Assembly (NCBI GenBank): GCA_001970955.1
Contig: MPUH01000374.1
Location: 1 to 59,769, forward strand
Length of the DNA: 59,769 nucleotides
From: Stentor coeruleus
Lineage: Eukaryota; Ciliophora; Heterotrichea; Heterotrichida; Stentoridae
Reading direction: 5' to 3'
Positions 46,930 through 59,100 of this stretch are shown here, one piece after another (position 1 is the first letter of the stretch; every line of letters starts with the position of its first letter). Below the pieces are notes generated by a model, which saw only the letters and a program-made list of their open reading frames with translations, had not been told where the DNA came from and did no database searches. Position numbers and translations under genes: made by a program.

Positions 46930-47850
46930 TTAAATAAAGAACTTGACTCTAAAAGTAAAGTAGTGAAACTCATCCTCTGAATTGAAAAACTTCATAGATT
47001 CCAAAAAATCCCAAGTGACATAAAAAATATTCTTGGCGTCTTCAACCGAAGTGTTTCTCATATCAACTTTACCAAAAGGTAGGGTGCGTCCTTTAAACTT
47101 ACAGCTAGTTTCAGGATGATTTTTATCAATAATATTTAGTGAGTACTTGAGAATAATTTCTTGATTTAAACTAAAGATTGCAAAAGATCCAATTTTGGTT
47201 TTAGGGTCAAAAATATGCACAAGGATAAAATCAGTGTTTTCTTTTTCTGCTAAAGAAGGGGAAATTCTTATAGTTCTTACTTTAAGTCTATAATCAGTAG
47301 GGATATTCCAGCTTATTCTTAAACTTTGACTAATAGCGACTATTTTTATATGATGTTTGGCTTCCATATGTGCTGCAAGCTCTTTGTTTTTCCCAACCCA
47401 TGTACATTTGGTCTGTGAAGGTTCGTTTATATGGTTATATGGACATGAAATTATATCAAGAGGCTTAAAACTACAGTTGCGGGTATGATTGCGTAGGTCA
47501 CTGAGCTTTACTTCTTCCATACAACCTAGGCTTTTCCATTTACACCCCATAAGCAATTCACGTAATTGTCCTTCGATTACTCTGTTACGAAGCTCTCGGT
47601 CTAATGGATGCCTACATACTGAGCATCTCATCCCTCCAGATAGCATGGCTGTTCTGTTTATGCATTCAAAGCATATATTATGGTCATTCGGACATCTTAT
47701 TACTGGCGGGCTGAGATACTCGCAACAGGATACACAAAAGAAATTGCTGTAAAAGTTCTCTGAGGGTCGTGGTATTATTTGAGGTGAATATTGTGAGATA
47801 TTTGTGCTTTGAGAGGCAGTTCTGACACTTTCTTCACTTTCGCTTGACAT
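46930..47850 (-). CDS. SIAH/SINA-type E3 ubiquitin ligase
   Basis: 306 residues. RING finger C39-C79 (CVSC, CPNDHNICFEC, CSVC), then a SIAH-type finger C103-x6-C110-x11-H122-x3-C126 and a second Cys/His pair (C136, C149, H161, H166), followed by a beta-rich substrate-binding domain (about 170-306). Family members ubiquitinate bound substrates for proteasomal destruction. The order and spacing match SIAH closely. The C-terminal domain is divergent, so the substrate is unknown. Transcribed in the same direction as the KDEL-receptor-like gene. Confidence 0.9.
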   Translation of the reverse strand: MSSESEESVRTASQSTNISQYSPQIIPRPSENFYSNFFCVSCCEYLSPPVIRCPNDHNICFECINRTAMLSGGMRCSVCRHPLDRELRNRVIEGQLRELLMGCKWKSLGCMEEVKLSDLRNHTRNCSFKPLDIISCPYNHINEPSQTKCTWVGKNKELAAHMEAKHHIKIVAISQSLRISWNIPTDYRLKVRTIRISPSLAEKENTDFILVHIFDPKTKIGSFAIFSLNQEIILKYSLNIIDKNHPETSCKFKGRTLPFGKVDMRNTSVEDAKNIFYVTWDFLESMKFFNSEDEFHYFTFRVKFFI

Positions 47851-48940
47851 TTAAATTTTTAAATGTCATTAGAAATGTGTTTGGATATGTAAAAGATTTG
47901 GCCTTATAAAGTTTTTTTTATAATAATTAATATATATTGGTTTTCTGATATAAAGGAAGATAATAATCCCGAAGAAATTAAAGTATCCTCATAAAATCTT
48001 AGCAAAATATAATGCGAAAGAAAAGAAAAGTCTAAGTCAAGATCAAAAAGCAAAGTTCTCAAAGGAATTCTAACACATGAACTATAGCTAGGGAGTTTCA
48101 TTGATATCTAAGAAGAAACTCAAAAGAATAATTAATCATAAACTCTAATTTTATAAACCTTAATCTATATTTTACATATCATAGCTTATAACAAAATAAC
48201 TAATCCCAATCAATCTTAGTTTCAACATTTAGCTGAGTGCATACATAATAATTTATCTATTAAAACTATTTTCATTATCGAAATGCCACCAATTCGATAC
48301 TTGCCTTTATATATACAAATTGCTTGCTAAATATACAATTATAACTTTATCAAAGATCTGATAATCATTATATGTGCAATTATTTAGCTTTTAGATTCAT
48401 TATCCATAATTCTCTTATATGCATTTCCCCCAACTCTACTCATACTCATTTATACTAATACTTTTTAACAAGATATTTATCTTTTTTTTTTTAAATCTTT
48501 TTGCATATCATATCACCTATTAATTTTACCAGTCTAATTATATATGGCCTTTTGCTGTGATCTTCTATATATTGCTTCTTATATTCAAAAACTAGTCTGA
48601 GTTTATAGCTTTAAACTTATTTTTTGTTTTGCGTTATGGACTAAGAGATTATTAAAGGCTCATAAACTTTGGTTGTTTATAGCTATATCTTATGTCCCAG
48701 GATATTTTTTTTTGACAACTATAACAAATAGTTATTGGATATAGAAATAAAATATTCTAGAACGCCAAACATTAACTGAAATTGGACTAAATGAAATGAA
48801 ATTCGAAAAAAATTCAGAAAAAAGTCAGATTTAAAACTATAAAAAACTATCAAAGTTTATTTTAATATGTCAATAAGTTTTATGATATTATATGCTGTAC
48901 ATTCACAACTTATCAATAACATATTTAATATATTTTTAAC
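47851..48940. other. Spacer containing a decayed GPCR fragment
   Basis: AT-rich spacer between two minus-strand genes (SIAH start and GPCR stop). A plus-strand GPCR-like relic lies at 48544-48744 (separate entry). An additional short frame on the minus strand at 47904-48101 shows no features. Confidence 0.4.
48544..48744 (+). pseudogene. Decayed GPCR-like fragment with internal TGA
   Basis: 67 codons read MAFCCDLLYIASYIQKLV, TGA, then VYSFKLIFCFALWTKRLLKA, HKLWLFIAISYVPGYFFL and TTITNSYWI before TAG. The first part resembles TM2 of the neighbouring cAMP-receptor-like gene (FYIAITDFIKSIS) and the later part its TM4 entry (FEKFHKRWIIILIIL). Further upstream the frame has a TAA. It is on the opposite strand to the intact gene. 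I infer a relic of an inverted duplicate. Confidence 0.4.
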
Positions 48941-49801
48941 TTATTTAGCAAGTGAATGATAAAGTAAGTTTATGCTCGATACCTCACTTGCCCTTAAAGG
49001 TATTGAAACTATTATAGTTTTCTTTTTCCAGATCATATGCAAATTGAAAGCCCAGAAATATGCAAGAGCATTAAGTAGCCCAGCTAAAGAGTATATGCAA
49101 AAAGCAAAAAGATAAGCTTCGTTTATTATGCAGTCATTATAAAACATTTCAACAATTCTAATTATTGACATTGGTAAGTAAGTAATAAATGTTGCTATGG
49201 AAAAAACGAAGAGCCTTTTTATTGAATGGGCTTTAGTTTCTGTTAATGTGAGATTTCTTATTTTCTTTTGCACTTTATAGTAAGCTAAAATTGAATAGAT
49301 TAAAAAAAGCCATTCTGGAGCATAAATTGTGCCTATCCTCAAATAGTTTCCAAGAGGAGTTAAATTAAAAGTGCATAAAGTGTCAACACTTGTATAAACA
49401 TTTATAAACATTAGCCCAATATTCAAAGCTATTAGTATTATCAAAATAATAATCCATCGCTTATGGAATTTTTCGAATTTTTCCACATTGTTGATTACAA
49501 TTTGATAAAGTGCATTAGATATAGCAACAGCCCATAAGCATGTTATAACAGCAGAAGCTCTAGCAAGGAAGGCTGAAAAATTGATTAAAATATTGTTTTC
49601 CAGCATATGGCAAGGTATGCAAAAGGAAATAGACTTTATAAAATCAGTTATGGCAATATAGAACACAAGCCTTAAGCTATAAGTTTGTGAGTCTCTCAGC
49701 GTTAAAAAAGTTATAATTACCGCAAAGCAACCAATAATACTTATAATATTTACTCCAAGGACAGGGAAATATTGAGTATTATCACTAAAGCATATCACCA
49801 T
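48941..49801 (-). CDS. cAMP-receptor-like seven-transmembrane GPCR
   Basis: 286 residues with seven hydrophobic spans. Pattern of the Dictyostelium cAMP-receptor-like family: short extracellular N-terminus, TM2 LRLVFYIAITDFIKSISF, TM3 region ASAVITCLWAVAISNALYQI, a basic third loop (KVQKKIRNLTL), TM6 LFVFSIATFITYLPMSIIR, and TM7 LAGLLNALAYFWAFNLHMIW. The expected TM3 and extracellular-loop cysteines (CLWAV and CTFNL) are both present and could form the usual disulfide. Ligand unknown. It starts just after an AT-rich divergent spacer shared with paralog B. Confidence 0.8.
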   Translation of the reverse strand: MVICFSDNTQYFPVLGVNIISIIGCFAVIITFLTLRDSQTYSLRLVFYIAITDFIKSISFCIPCHMLENNILINFSAFLARASAVITCLWAVAISNALYQIVINNVEKFEKFHKRWIIILIILIALNIGLMFINVYTSVDTLCTFNLTPLGNYLRIGTIYAPEWLFLIYSILAYYKVQKKIRNLTLTETKAHSIKRLFVFSIATFITYLPMSIIRIVEMFYNDCIINEAYLFAFCIYSLAGLLNALAYFWAFNLHMIWKKKTIIVSIPLRASEVSSINLLYHSLAK

Positions 49802-51391
49802 TTTAATATATTTACAATTCGGTTCTTTACATACTTTATTAAAAGTTTATATAATAATATAATATTTTACTCTCTTTATAATTATCATAATATAGTTTTA
49901 GTCATTTAATGGGGATTTATAAAAGGTTTTGAAAGGGTATATGAAAGAATTATTTTGATTGTGAAATGATTTCAGTGATGCGAATCTAAGACTTGGATTT
50001 AATATTTTAATTACTTAGTAGGATTTATTTACAAGCAAAAGAGTTTTATTATAAAAGTTTTTACTTATAAAATTTTTCATTGGGAATAAAATGAAGAATA
50101 ACATATTAGAGCCTTTTTATTTCTTGAGTTTTGATTTGTGTTATTTTTAAGTTTCTAAATGATCGCTTTATAAGTGTAATTGAAATAATTTAATGTTTTA
50201 ACAGTGGTTTTCAATCAAAGTAAACGAACTTAATCGATTTTATTATTTAAAAACTCTAAATGCTGGAAATATAAAATACTTACTCATAACTTTTCTTGGT
50301 TTATCTGTTTCTGCCAAAATATCACAAAATCATCTTCAATATTTATTAAAAATCTAAAACTATTACTTATTAAATAATAGCAAATACCTTGAATTAACTC
50401 ATATTTTTGGTATACTTTCCTAAGGCCATTAAAAATAATGAATATCATCAAATAATTTATAAATTTTTGTTTTTGTTTTTTTCGAGTTTCGAGTCTTGAA
50501 TTTCTTAATTTTCAAATGAAACACTAAATCATCTATTTTACACTGTCCAGCTAATATTTTATTATAATGCGCCAAATTTCTTTTGATGAATAATGGTGGC
50601 TTGTATATTCTCTTTCAAGATTGCCTATTTTTTGTAAGCATATGTTCTTCGATTTCAATTTAATCATTCAAATATATGCCTAATTGTTTCAGAGCATATC
50701 TTAGTAGCTATTTTTTGATGTAATATTAAGAAATATATAGAATCAATTGCTTTAAGACTCTTAAAGACTTCTTTGAAAGTAGATTTCTCTGGTTTTTATT
50801 TATGATATTCCAACACGAGCTGTAATATTGCCACTTACTCATCTTTGAATTGATCAATTGTACATTCTAGCTCTATTATTACTTCAGCCTTACTATTAAG
50901 CTTTTGATTAGCATATACACATCATAAGTCAATATTTAATATGATTAGCCTAAAAATTTGAACTAAAATGCTGAAAATTATTTTTTTTACAAATAAAATT
51001 GCTAATTGTAATTTCTTACCTAGCTTGTATATTATAGCATTGGGACTTTGACTTTGTAAAGTATGGCTTAACCTAATCTTGGTAGTATCAAAAAAATTAA
51101 ATTTAAACCTTGTGAAATGAATTAGAATTATCCTTATATAGTAAGAATGATAAATCAAAAATGATATACTAAGATATCCTTAAGATAAGTACAATTAATT
51201 GTTTTTATTAAAATTGTATAGTTGTAAAGCTAATATGAAAATAATAATTATCTTTATATATAAAGTATGACATAGTAATATTTTTTTCTAAATATTCTAC
51301 TTAGCATATTATATCTGCTACCAATTTCTCCCTTTATTCTTTGTATAAACTTGCTCTATAGAATATTCTAGAGCGGGTTAGCTTATAATTA
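49802..51391. other. Intergenic spacer, divergent
   Basis: 1.6 kb AT-rich spacer between the divergently transcribed GPCR and paralog B. A minus-strand stretch at about 50560-50900 looks protein-like (STFKEVFKSLKAIDS) but has five stops in 115 codons and no recognisable motif. A short frame at 50922-51158 has nothing to support it. Confidence 0.4.
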
Positions 51392-51394
51392 ATG
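51381..51394 (+). promoter_or_regulatory. Conserved start-site motif, paralog B
   Basis: gcttataattaATG is identical at the start of paralog B and paralog C (56109-56122), while more distal sequence differs. It may be a core promoter or translation-start context of this gene pair, or simply recent common ancestry. Confidence 0.35.
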
Positions 51395-54300
51395 GTTTTT
51401 GCGATATTAAATTTGTGTTTTATGATGCATGCCTGCTTATGCGAAAAAATACTTGAATACAAGTTTGGGACGAATTTCGGACAAATCTTTTACGACTATT
51501 CTGGTAAAGATATGCATGCTATCAACGGAGACTACTTAAATCCTGATGATTACGACACTAAACCAACTGATAGAGGAGCGTTTTTCTCTCCAGACTCCGA
51601 AAACTTAATCACTTTACCTCCTAATGATATTGCACCAACAAATTTCATTTTGCCTTCATCATTCTCTATTGTATTTTGGATCTTAGTTGGAGATTCTCAC
51701 GATCACTCAATTTTCAATCGAATTATGTTAGATAATACAAGCTATATAAATATCAAAAGGCAAGCATTAGAAAAGAAAATATGGATAAATCTTCAATACA
51801 ACAATATTAGTCGAGATTCTTCTTATAGTAACTCAAATGCATTCCCTTCAGGCCGATGGCAACTATTCATTTTTACCATGAACATAAGGGAAGCAAATGC
51901 TTATATAAATCATTCTCTTAAATTAAAATTTACTATTGACATAGATTACTCAGAAAAAAATTTAAATTTCAAAAATAGTTTAGGATCAAAAAATCTAAAT
52001 ACTACTTCTATGGAAGGATATATTTGGTATTTTGCTATTTTTGACAATATTGAAACTTCGATAAATTTTTATGGAGAAAACTACAAACCTAATAACTGTA
52101 ATTCTGAGATATGCCCTTCACAATGCGACCCAGATTTCATTCAAGATACCGAATTATTATGCAATTTAACAAATTTCGATTTCAATAAATATGGAAGTAC
52201 TCAGCCCTGTTCTGAGAATTGCAAATACGGATGTACTACATCTTTATGTTTGGACTGCACGTGCAATTCACAAAGCTGCTTTATTCGAGATAGTGAAATT
52301 ATTTGTTTATGTCAAAAACTTGAAAATAAAGAATCAGGAGATTTAAACTTTCTTGATGATTGTTGTTTTGAAGAATGCTCAACATGCTATCAAAAATTAA
52401 CTTGTTTAACATGTAAAAGTAAAAATGCTACACCACTTAGTATTAATGGCTGTAAATGCAATGATGGTTATTATAGGTATGATAATTTATTGCTTATAAA
52501 TGAAGATTCTTGCAGACCTTGCCATCCCGAATGCCAAACTTGTTTTGGACCATCAAATGATGAATGTTTTAATTGCGTGCATGCAAATCTTGAAGGAGTT
52601 TGTGTTGAAGATTGTCCTTTGGGTTTTGTCAAATCTTCAAAAACTTGCAAGGATAATAAAAAATCAAGTCCTTCAATAAAATTTACCTTTACTAATATTG
52701 GAGACTATTATTTAGATAGTCAAAGCTCACTTAAAGCTTATAATGTTACTGAAACCATGCCAACTCCTACTTATTTAAGAGGTGCTTATTTCTCTGGGGA
52801 TTCAGCTTTAAAAATTCAGTTAATAAACCAAATGATGCTAAGTCACATTTTTACCTTTTCTTTATGGATTAATCCTTATAGTATTTCAGCTTGGATTTTT
52901 GATAAATATTTAAACACTACTATGCAATTCCAGTTATTTATAAATGACTCAATTCCAACTGTGCAAATAAACAGCAATAAAACTTACAAAATTCAATCTT
53001 CTACAAAAATAAAAAATAATTACTGGAATCACATTTTTATTTCAGTTAATCACACACAAATGTCTCTAATTATTAACTATAAAACTACTGATCAGGTTTT
53101 ATTTTCTAAATCAATATTTATTGATTCTCTTAATTCAGAATTCTTCATAGGATGTACTTATTCACTAAAAAATATGTTTATTGGGTTTATTTATTTAATA
53201 GAAACTTATACTTATATACCTAATATTAATTTATTAGTTATAGATGATTGTAGTTCTTGTAATCTGTGTCCTGCAACTAAAAAGTGCATACCTTTATGTT
53301 TTTCTTATGAATATTGGGATATTAGTTCTAGTAAATGCAAAGATTGTCCAAATGCTTGTCCTATTAATTGCAAGTCAGCTGATACATGCAATTTATGTGC
53401 TGATTTTGCATGTATAAAATGCTCAAGTTTTGATGATATGTCATGCATAGAATGTTCAGAAGGATATGAAGTTAATAATACTGTATGTGAGAAATGCGAT
53501 AAAGGAGAATATTATGAAAATGTCAGCAAAAAATGCGAGAAATGCCCAGTTGAATGCTTATCGTGCAAATCAACAAGAATATGCAGTGAATGTATAGAAA
53601 ATAGTAGTCTAAGTTATAATAAATGCATTTGCAATGAAGGATATAATCTAACTTCTAAATGTGAACGAAATATATTTAAAGCATCATTATCAATAACTCA
53701 AGACAACATAATAACACTTTTTTTCTCAGAAGATCTTTCAAAAACCTTAGAGTTTTCAAACCTTCTCTTATCAATCGATGAAAAAGCTTATTCTTTTCAA
53801 TTAGAAAAGCTATCAAGTTATAGTTACAAACTTACTCCAGAACTACCGAATTTTTTAACAAAAAATTCAATACTAAAAATAAAATTCACATCAAATATAA
53901 TATCAATCTCCAATTCTCTTCTTTCCAGTGATATTTTATCTATTCAACTATTCTTAACTGAAGAAATAAAGACAAAGTTTAAAGAAGAAAAAATTGCTAA
54001 AGAAGCTAAATCAACAGCTAAATTAGGTATTACAATTAGTCTTAGTATAACTCTAGGATTAACTTTCTTAACTTTTGATCCATCATCTCTGTTTAATTTT
54101 CTTAATAGCGCTGAGATGTTTTATATGACAATTCTTTTTCAACAAGACATTAATTCTGTACTATTAAATTTTTTACTATCGCTTAGAACACCTGATTTAT
54201 TACCAAGTATTTATGATCAAACTGTTGATAAAAGCAAAGGTGCGAAAATGCCTTTAAAATTGCAAGATTTTGGATTTGAAAGTAATTTATGCATTTTAAA

Positions 54301-55174
54301 TGCAGGTACACATCTTACAGCTATTACTTTAATTTTGATAATTTTTGCTTTTGTTAAATTGTTTTCTTACTTTAAATGCTTAAAGACAATAATGATGAAA
54401 CTAAATGAGTTTTTTAGATATAAAGTTTTTCTGCGTTTTTGGCTTCAGACATACTTTGAACTTTTGATAATAGGAACATTTGGTATAAGATATAATAATT
54501 GGGAAAATTCAATACAAATTATTGATGGAACTATTTGCATTATTATCTTAGTAATTTCTATAAAGGCTGTTCAATTTTTAGGTTTTCTTACTTTCATTTA
54601 TGTCTTAATAAAGCAATTATCTAATATATCTGATAATGAAATCATGCATTTAGAATCCCGATTCGGAACTTTTTTTGAAGAGTTTCATTTAGTAGGCAAT
54701 TGGAATAGATTCTTTTACATTTTATATATCATAAGAAGATCTCTTTTAGTATTAACTTTTCATTTTTATCCTGATAAAGGTTTGCAACCAATTATTTCAA
54801 TTGTATTTAGTCTTATTGTAAAACATATTTAGATATCTTTTTATGCAATTTTCTTCAAATGCTTTAAATCAAAAGCTATGAATTATTATCATTTCATAAA
54901 TGAATTGATTTTAGCAGCATTTTATGCTGTATTTCTAATTGATGTATTGCTTGAGAATAATGAAATGAGTGAGGAAAATGTTAATATTTGCATTAAATTA
55001 GCAATGTCAGCATGGGCTTTGAATATTTTCTTCAGTGTAATAACCAATTTTAACATTATATTTCACAAGATTAAAAGATATATAATGAAAAAAAGAACAA
55101 GAAAAGTTGTAGAGGAATATGTTACAAGTGAAAATAATTTGAAATCAAAAGATAAGGAAGCAAAATCAGAATAG
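51392..55174 (+). CDS. Two-LamG / cysteine-rich multi-pass membrane protein, paralog B
   Basis: One 15-nt intron (54818-54832) is removed; 1255 residues. Signal peptide (MVFAILNLCFMMHACLCE) and LamG-like domain 1 (EYKFGTNFGQIFYDYSGKD, PTDRGAFF), then a short cysteine-rich segment. A second LamG-like domain follows at about 425-610 (SALKIQLINQMMLSHIFTFS, WNHIFISVNH, FIGFIYLIE), then a second cysteine-rich block (about 615-760), a beta segment and the membrane region (about 870-1230). It lacks the 49-residue repeat array of paralog A. The C-terminus after the intron carries ELILAAFYAVFLIDVLLENN and a basic cytoplasmic tail. Head-to-tail with paralog C, 945 bp apart. Confidence 0.87.
54818..54832 (+). 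other. 15-nt intron in paralog B
   Basis: GTAAAACATATTTAG. Phase 0, joins IVFSLI to ISFYAIFFKCFKSKAMNYYH. Same position as the intron of paralog C. Confidence 0.92.
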
Positions 55175-56119
55175 AATTAGAAGTTATAGGTTTTACTTAA
55201 CAAAGTACTTTCTATAAATATTCCTTCATTATTCTAAATATATTTATAGCTTTCTAATTAATAAACTTGATTAAATCGAGTAATGCACAATGTGGGCAAT
55301 TTTTTTTAAATAAAAAAATTTATTGATTGTTATAACTAGTTTTATGCAATAAAATTTTTACCTTTTCAAATAATTAAGCTGTTGGTACTGAAGATTTTGA
55401 AATGGGCAGATTGAATACTAACAAATTTTTAAGATAATAAATTTCGATAATGAAAATAGCGGATTAAATATATAAATCATACGGAAGAATATTCATATTA
55501 TTAACTATAAAATTTCACTAGCTGGGATTAAAGTATTATTCAAAATCTTTAGATGTTTTTAAAAATTAAACAGTAGCACACAACATTCAAAAAAATAGAT
55601 AATCATAGTTAAAATCTAAATTTAAATCAACTTTCATAGAGAAGATAATTAAACAAAAAAAATTGGCATTTGCATATCTAGTCATAGCGATAAAAGCATA
55701 AAATTACACTGAAGTTCAAGGGGAAATGTATTATAGTGATTATAATAGAAATCAAAGAGTGCATTTTGAAATCAAGAATTAAGAAAGATTAAGGCAGATT
55801 CATAATTATTTATAAAGTTAATTCAAAAGCTTATGATAAAGTCCCAAAATAAACTCAGATTTTATGTTAAAACTTAAAAAATAATACCTTTTATAATTTA
55901 TATTTTTTTGATTGAAAACTAATCATTTGACTTATTGTTTTGCATAGTGAGATATTTTGCCACCATATGCTAATAAACCTCAAGCAGTATTCCATGGATC
56001 ATTAATAATTTTTGTAAAATTAAGCAATTCAAAAATAGGAGAATAATATTGAACTAGTTTTTATTATCGGAAGCGATTATACTATATAATTTTATTTCAA
56101 ATATATTGGCTTATAATTA
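55175..56119. other. Intergenic spacer
   Basis: AT-rich, between paralogs B and C in tandem. Apart from the 14-bp start motif nothing is conserved or gene-like. Confidence 0.4.
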
Positions 56120-56122
56120 ATG
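56109..56122 (+). promoter_or_regulatory. Conserved start-site motif, paralog C
   Basis: gcttataattaATG, identical to the motif at the start of paralog B (51381-51394). Confidence 0.35.
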
Positions 56123-59100
56123 ATATTAAGACTTTATCTTCTGAGTCTTGTGATATCTATAGGTTTATGCGCAAAAATAACTGAATACAAGTTCGGAAAC
56201 AATTTTGGGCAGGTATTTTATGATTACTCAGGCAACAATTACCATGCTGTTAATGGTGAAAGCTCATTAACAATAGATAGTGATACAATACCTACAGATA
56301 GGGGAGCTTATTTCAGTGAAATTTCAGAAAATATTATAAAACTACCTCCGAACAATATTATAACAAACAATTTCTATTTACCATCAACATTCTCGATTGT
56401 CATATGGGTTATGGTAGGAAACTCTAATAGTTCTTTTATCTTTCATCGATTTAGTGCAAATGACAATACTCATATAAAGATAAAAAGATATATTAATTCA
56501 GAGACAGTTTGGATTAAGTTTCAATATAATAATTATTCTAATTCAATCTTGTATGGTCAGCCTAATATATTTCCATCAAGTAATTTGTATTCAGATCAAT
56601 GGCAGCTTCTAATTCTAACAGTGAATGAAATCTATGTAATTTTGTATTTGAATGGACTTGAAACTATGAGTTTTAATCTTTCTTTACCTTACTCAGAGGA
56701 AAAAATTGACTTTTTTACGAATTTAGGGTCGAAAAATTTATCAACAAAATCTGTCGAAGGTTTTATTTGGTATTTCGCTATTTTCGATACTATTGTTCAT
56801 CAAACAGATTTTTATGGAACTTCTTCTACAAATTGTTTAGTTAATACATGTTCTATACCATGTAGCCCAAGTATAAAACTTGAAGGCCAAGAATATTGCA
56901 TTTCAACTAACTTTAATTCTATTGAAAATGGATCAAATAATCCCTGCTCTAGCGATTGCATTTATGGATGCTCAGACTCTTTATGTCTCACCTGTGAATG
57001 TTCTCATAAAAGTTGTGAGGTTAAAAATAATGAGATAGTTTGCTTTTGTCCTAACTTTGCAAAATATTATTTTAATACTTGCATCTGCCCTAATGGATAT
57101 TATTTTTCTGACGACTTAACTTTTTCTTGTTTAGCTTGCAATGAAGAATGTAAAACATGTTCAGGCTCATCAATTAGGGAATGTATTGAATGCAATAATT
57201 ATATTCTTGAAAACATTTGTGTTAAAAACTGTTCTATAGGCTTTGAAAAGTCTTCAAAAAAATGCGATAATATGAACTTGTCAGGTCCTGCAATGAAATT
57301 TGCCTTTACAAGTGTTGGGGATTCTTTTTTAGACAGTGTTGCTTCCCTCAAGGCAAATATTGTTACTGAAACTGCTCCTTTTCCAGTTTTTTCAAGAGGA
57401 CTTTACTTCCCTGGGCAATCAGCATTGAAAATTGAGTTAATTAACCAAATGATGCTGAATATTATATTCGCTCTATCTCTATGGATAAAAACAGAAAATT
57501 CTGCATCTTGGATTATAGATAAATATTCAAATACTACTTCTCAACTTCAAATATTTTTAAATAACAGCCTACCTACAGTTGAAATTTATACTGATGATTT
57601 ATATCAAGTGCAATCTTCGTTTGGATTAGAAAATACTTTATGGAACCATATTTTGGTTTCTGTTGATAAAACTGGAATTTCCCTTATGGTTAACAATCAA
57701 ATCAACAGTCAGGTTACCTTTGAAGATTTATTTTTTATCGATACATTTAACTCAGATTTCTTTATAGGATCTAATTTTCTATTAGAAAATAGTTATGTTG
57801 GGTTTATTTATTTAATTGAGTATTTCACTTTTATTCCTAATATTGAGTCTTTAGTTACAAATAATTGTGATACTTGTTCGGTATGTCCTTTAGCAAGCCA
57901 ATGCATATCTTTATGTTTAATCGATGAATATTGGGATAGTGAATTAAATAAATGCAATGATTGCTCAACAAATTGCTTAAAAGGATGCAAGTCGTTTAGT
58001 CAATGCAATTTGTGTTCTGATTTCGCATGTACAGCATGCTTAAGTTTTGATAGTTTATCATGTATAGAATGCCGAGATGGGTATCAAGTTAATAATTCTA
58101 CATGTGAATCTTGTAGCAAAGGAGAATATTATGATAATGAATCTAAAAAATGTAAAGAATGCCCTATAGAATGCATTGCTTGTGAGTCAGAAAGCTTTTG
58201 CACTGAGTGTAAAGAAAATAGTATTATATCTAAAAATAACTGCATCTGTGCAATTGGATATCATTTCACCACATCATGCGAACGTAATATTTTTACCGCT
58301 TTAATATCAATAACTGAAGAAAATATCATAACCCTTACCTTTACAGAAGAGCTTTCAAAAGATCTTAATCCAGATAATATTCAACTTTCTCTCGAAAAAG
58401 AAACTCTGAAATTTTCTTTAAAAACCCTGAGTAAATCCAGCTGTAAAATAATCCCAAAACTTCCAGACTCTTATTCTTCAAAATCAATTCTCAATATAAA
58501 ATTTACAACTGATTTGGTATCTATATTCAATTCTCTTATTTCAAAATCTCTTTTATCAGTTGAATTATTCTTAACTGAAGAAATTATATTAAAGCGTGAA
58601 GAAAATAAAAAAGCTGAAAAAGCTAAAAACACAGCAGTTTTAGGTACGATTATAGGTCTAACATTTACTTTAGGTACAAGTTTCCTAACAGTAGATCCTA
58701 CATCATTTTTCAATTATCTTAACACTGCTGAGATGTTTTATGCTGTGATTTTATTCAAAAAAGACTTGAATATAATTCTTAATAAATTTTTAATGTCGAT
58801 ACGAGTAGCTGATATTATTCCAAATATATTCGAATATTTTATTGATAAAAATGAAGGAAATAAGATGAACTCTATGCTAGATAATTTTGGGTTTCATACA
58901 AATTTAACTCTATTAAATGCAAGTGCACATTTGCTAACTTTTGCTTCATTCATAGTGAATTTGATTTGTATTAAACTTTTTTTGTATGTAAATTGTTTAA
59001 AAAAACAACTAGAAAAGGTTAAAGATTCATACAGATATGGAGTTTTTCTACGTTTTTGGCTTCAGTCGTACTTCGAGCTTTTGGTTATAACGACATTTGG

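Noticed and set aside
47904..48101. 65-codon minus-strand frame upstream of the SIAH gene
   Set aside because: No features. It probably lies in the 5' region of the ligase gene, and the opposite strand looks equally protein-like but has stops.
50390..50900. Similar protein-like minus-strand frame upstream of paralog B with interspersed stops
   Set aside because: Same reasoning: no domain or homolog is recognised, and the first 115 codons already have five stops, so composition alone is not evidence.
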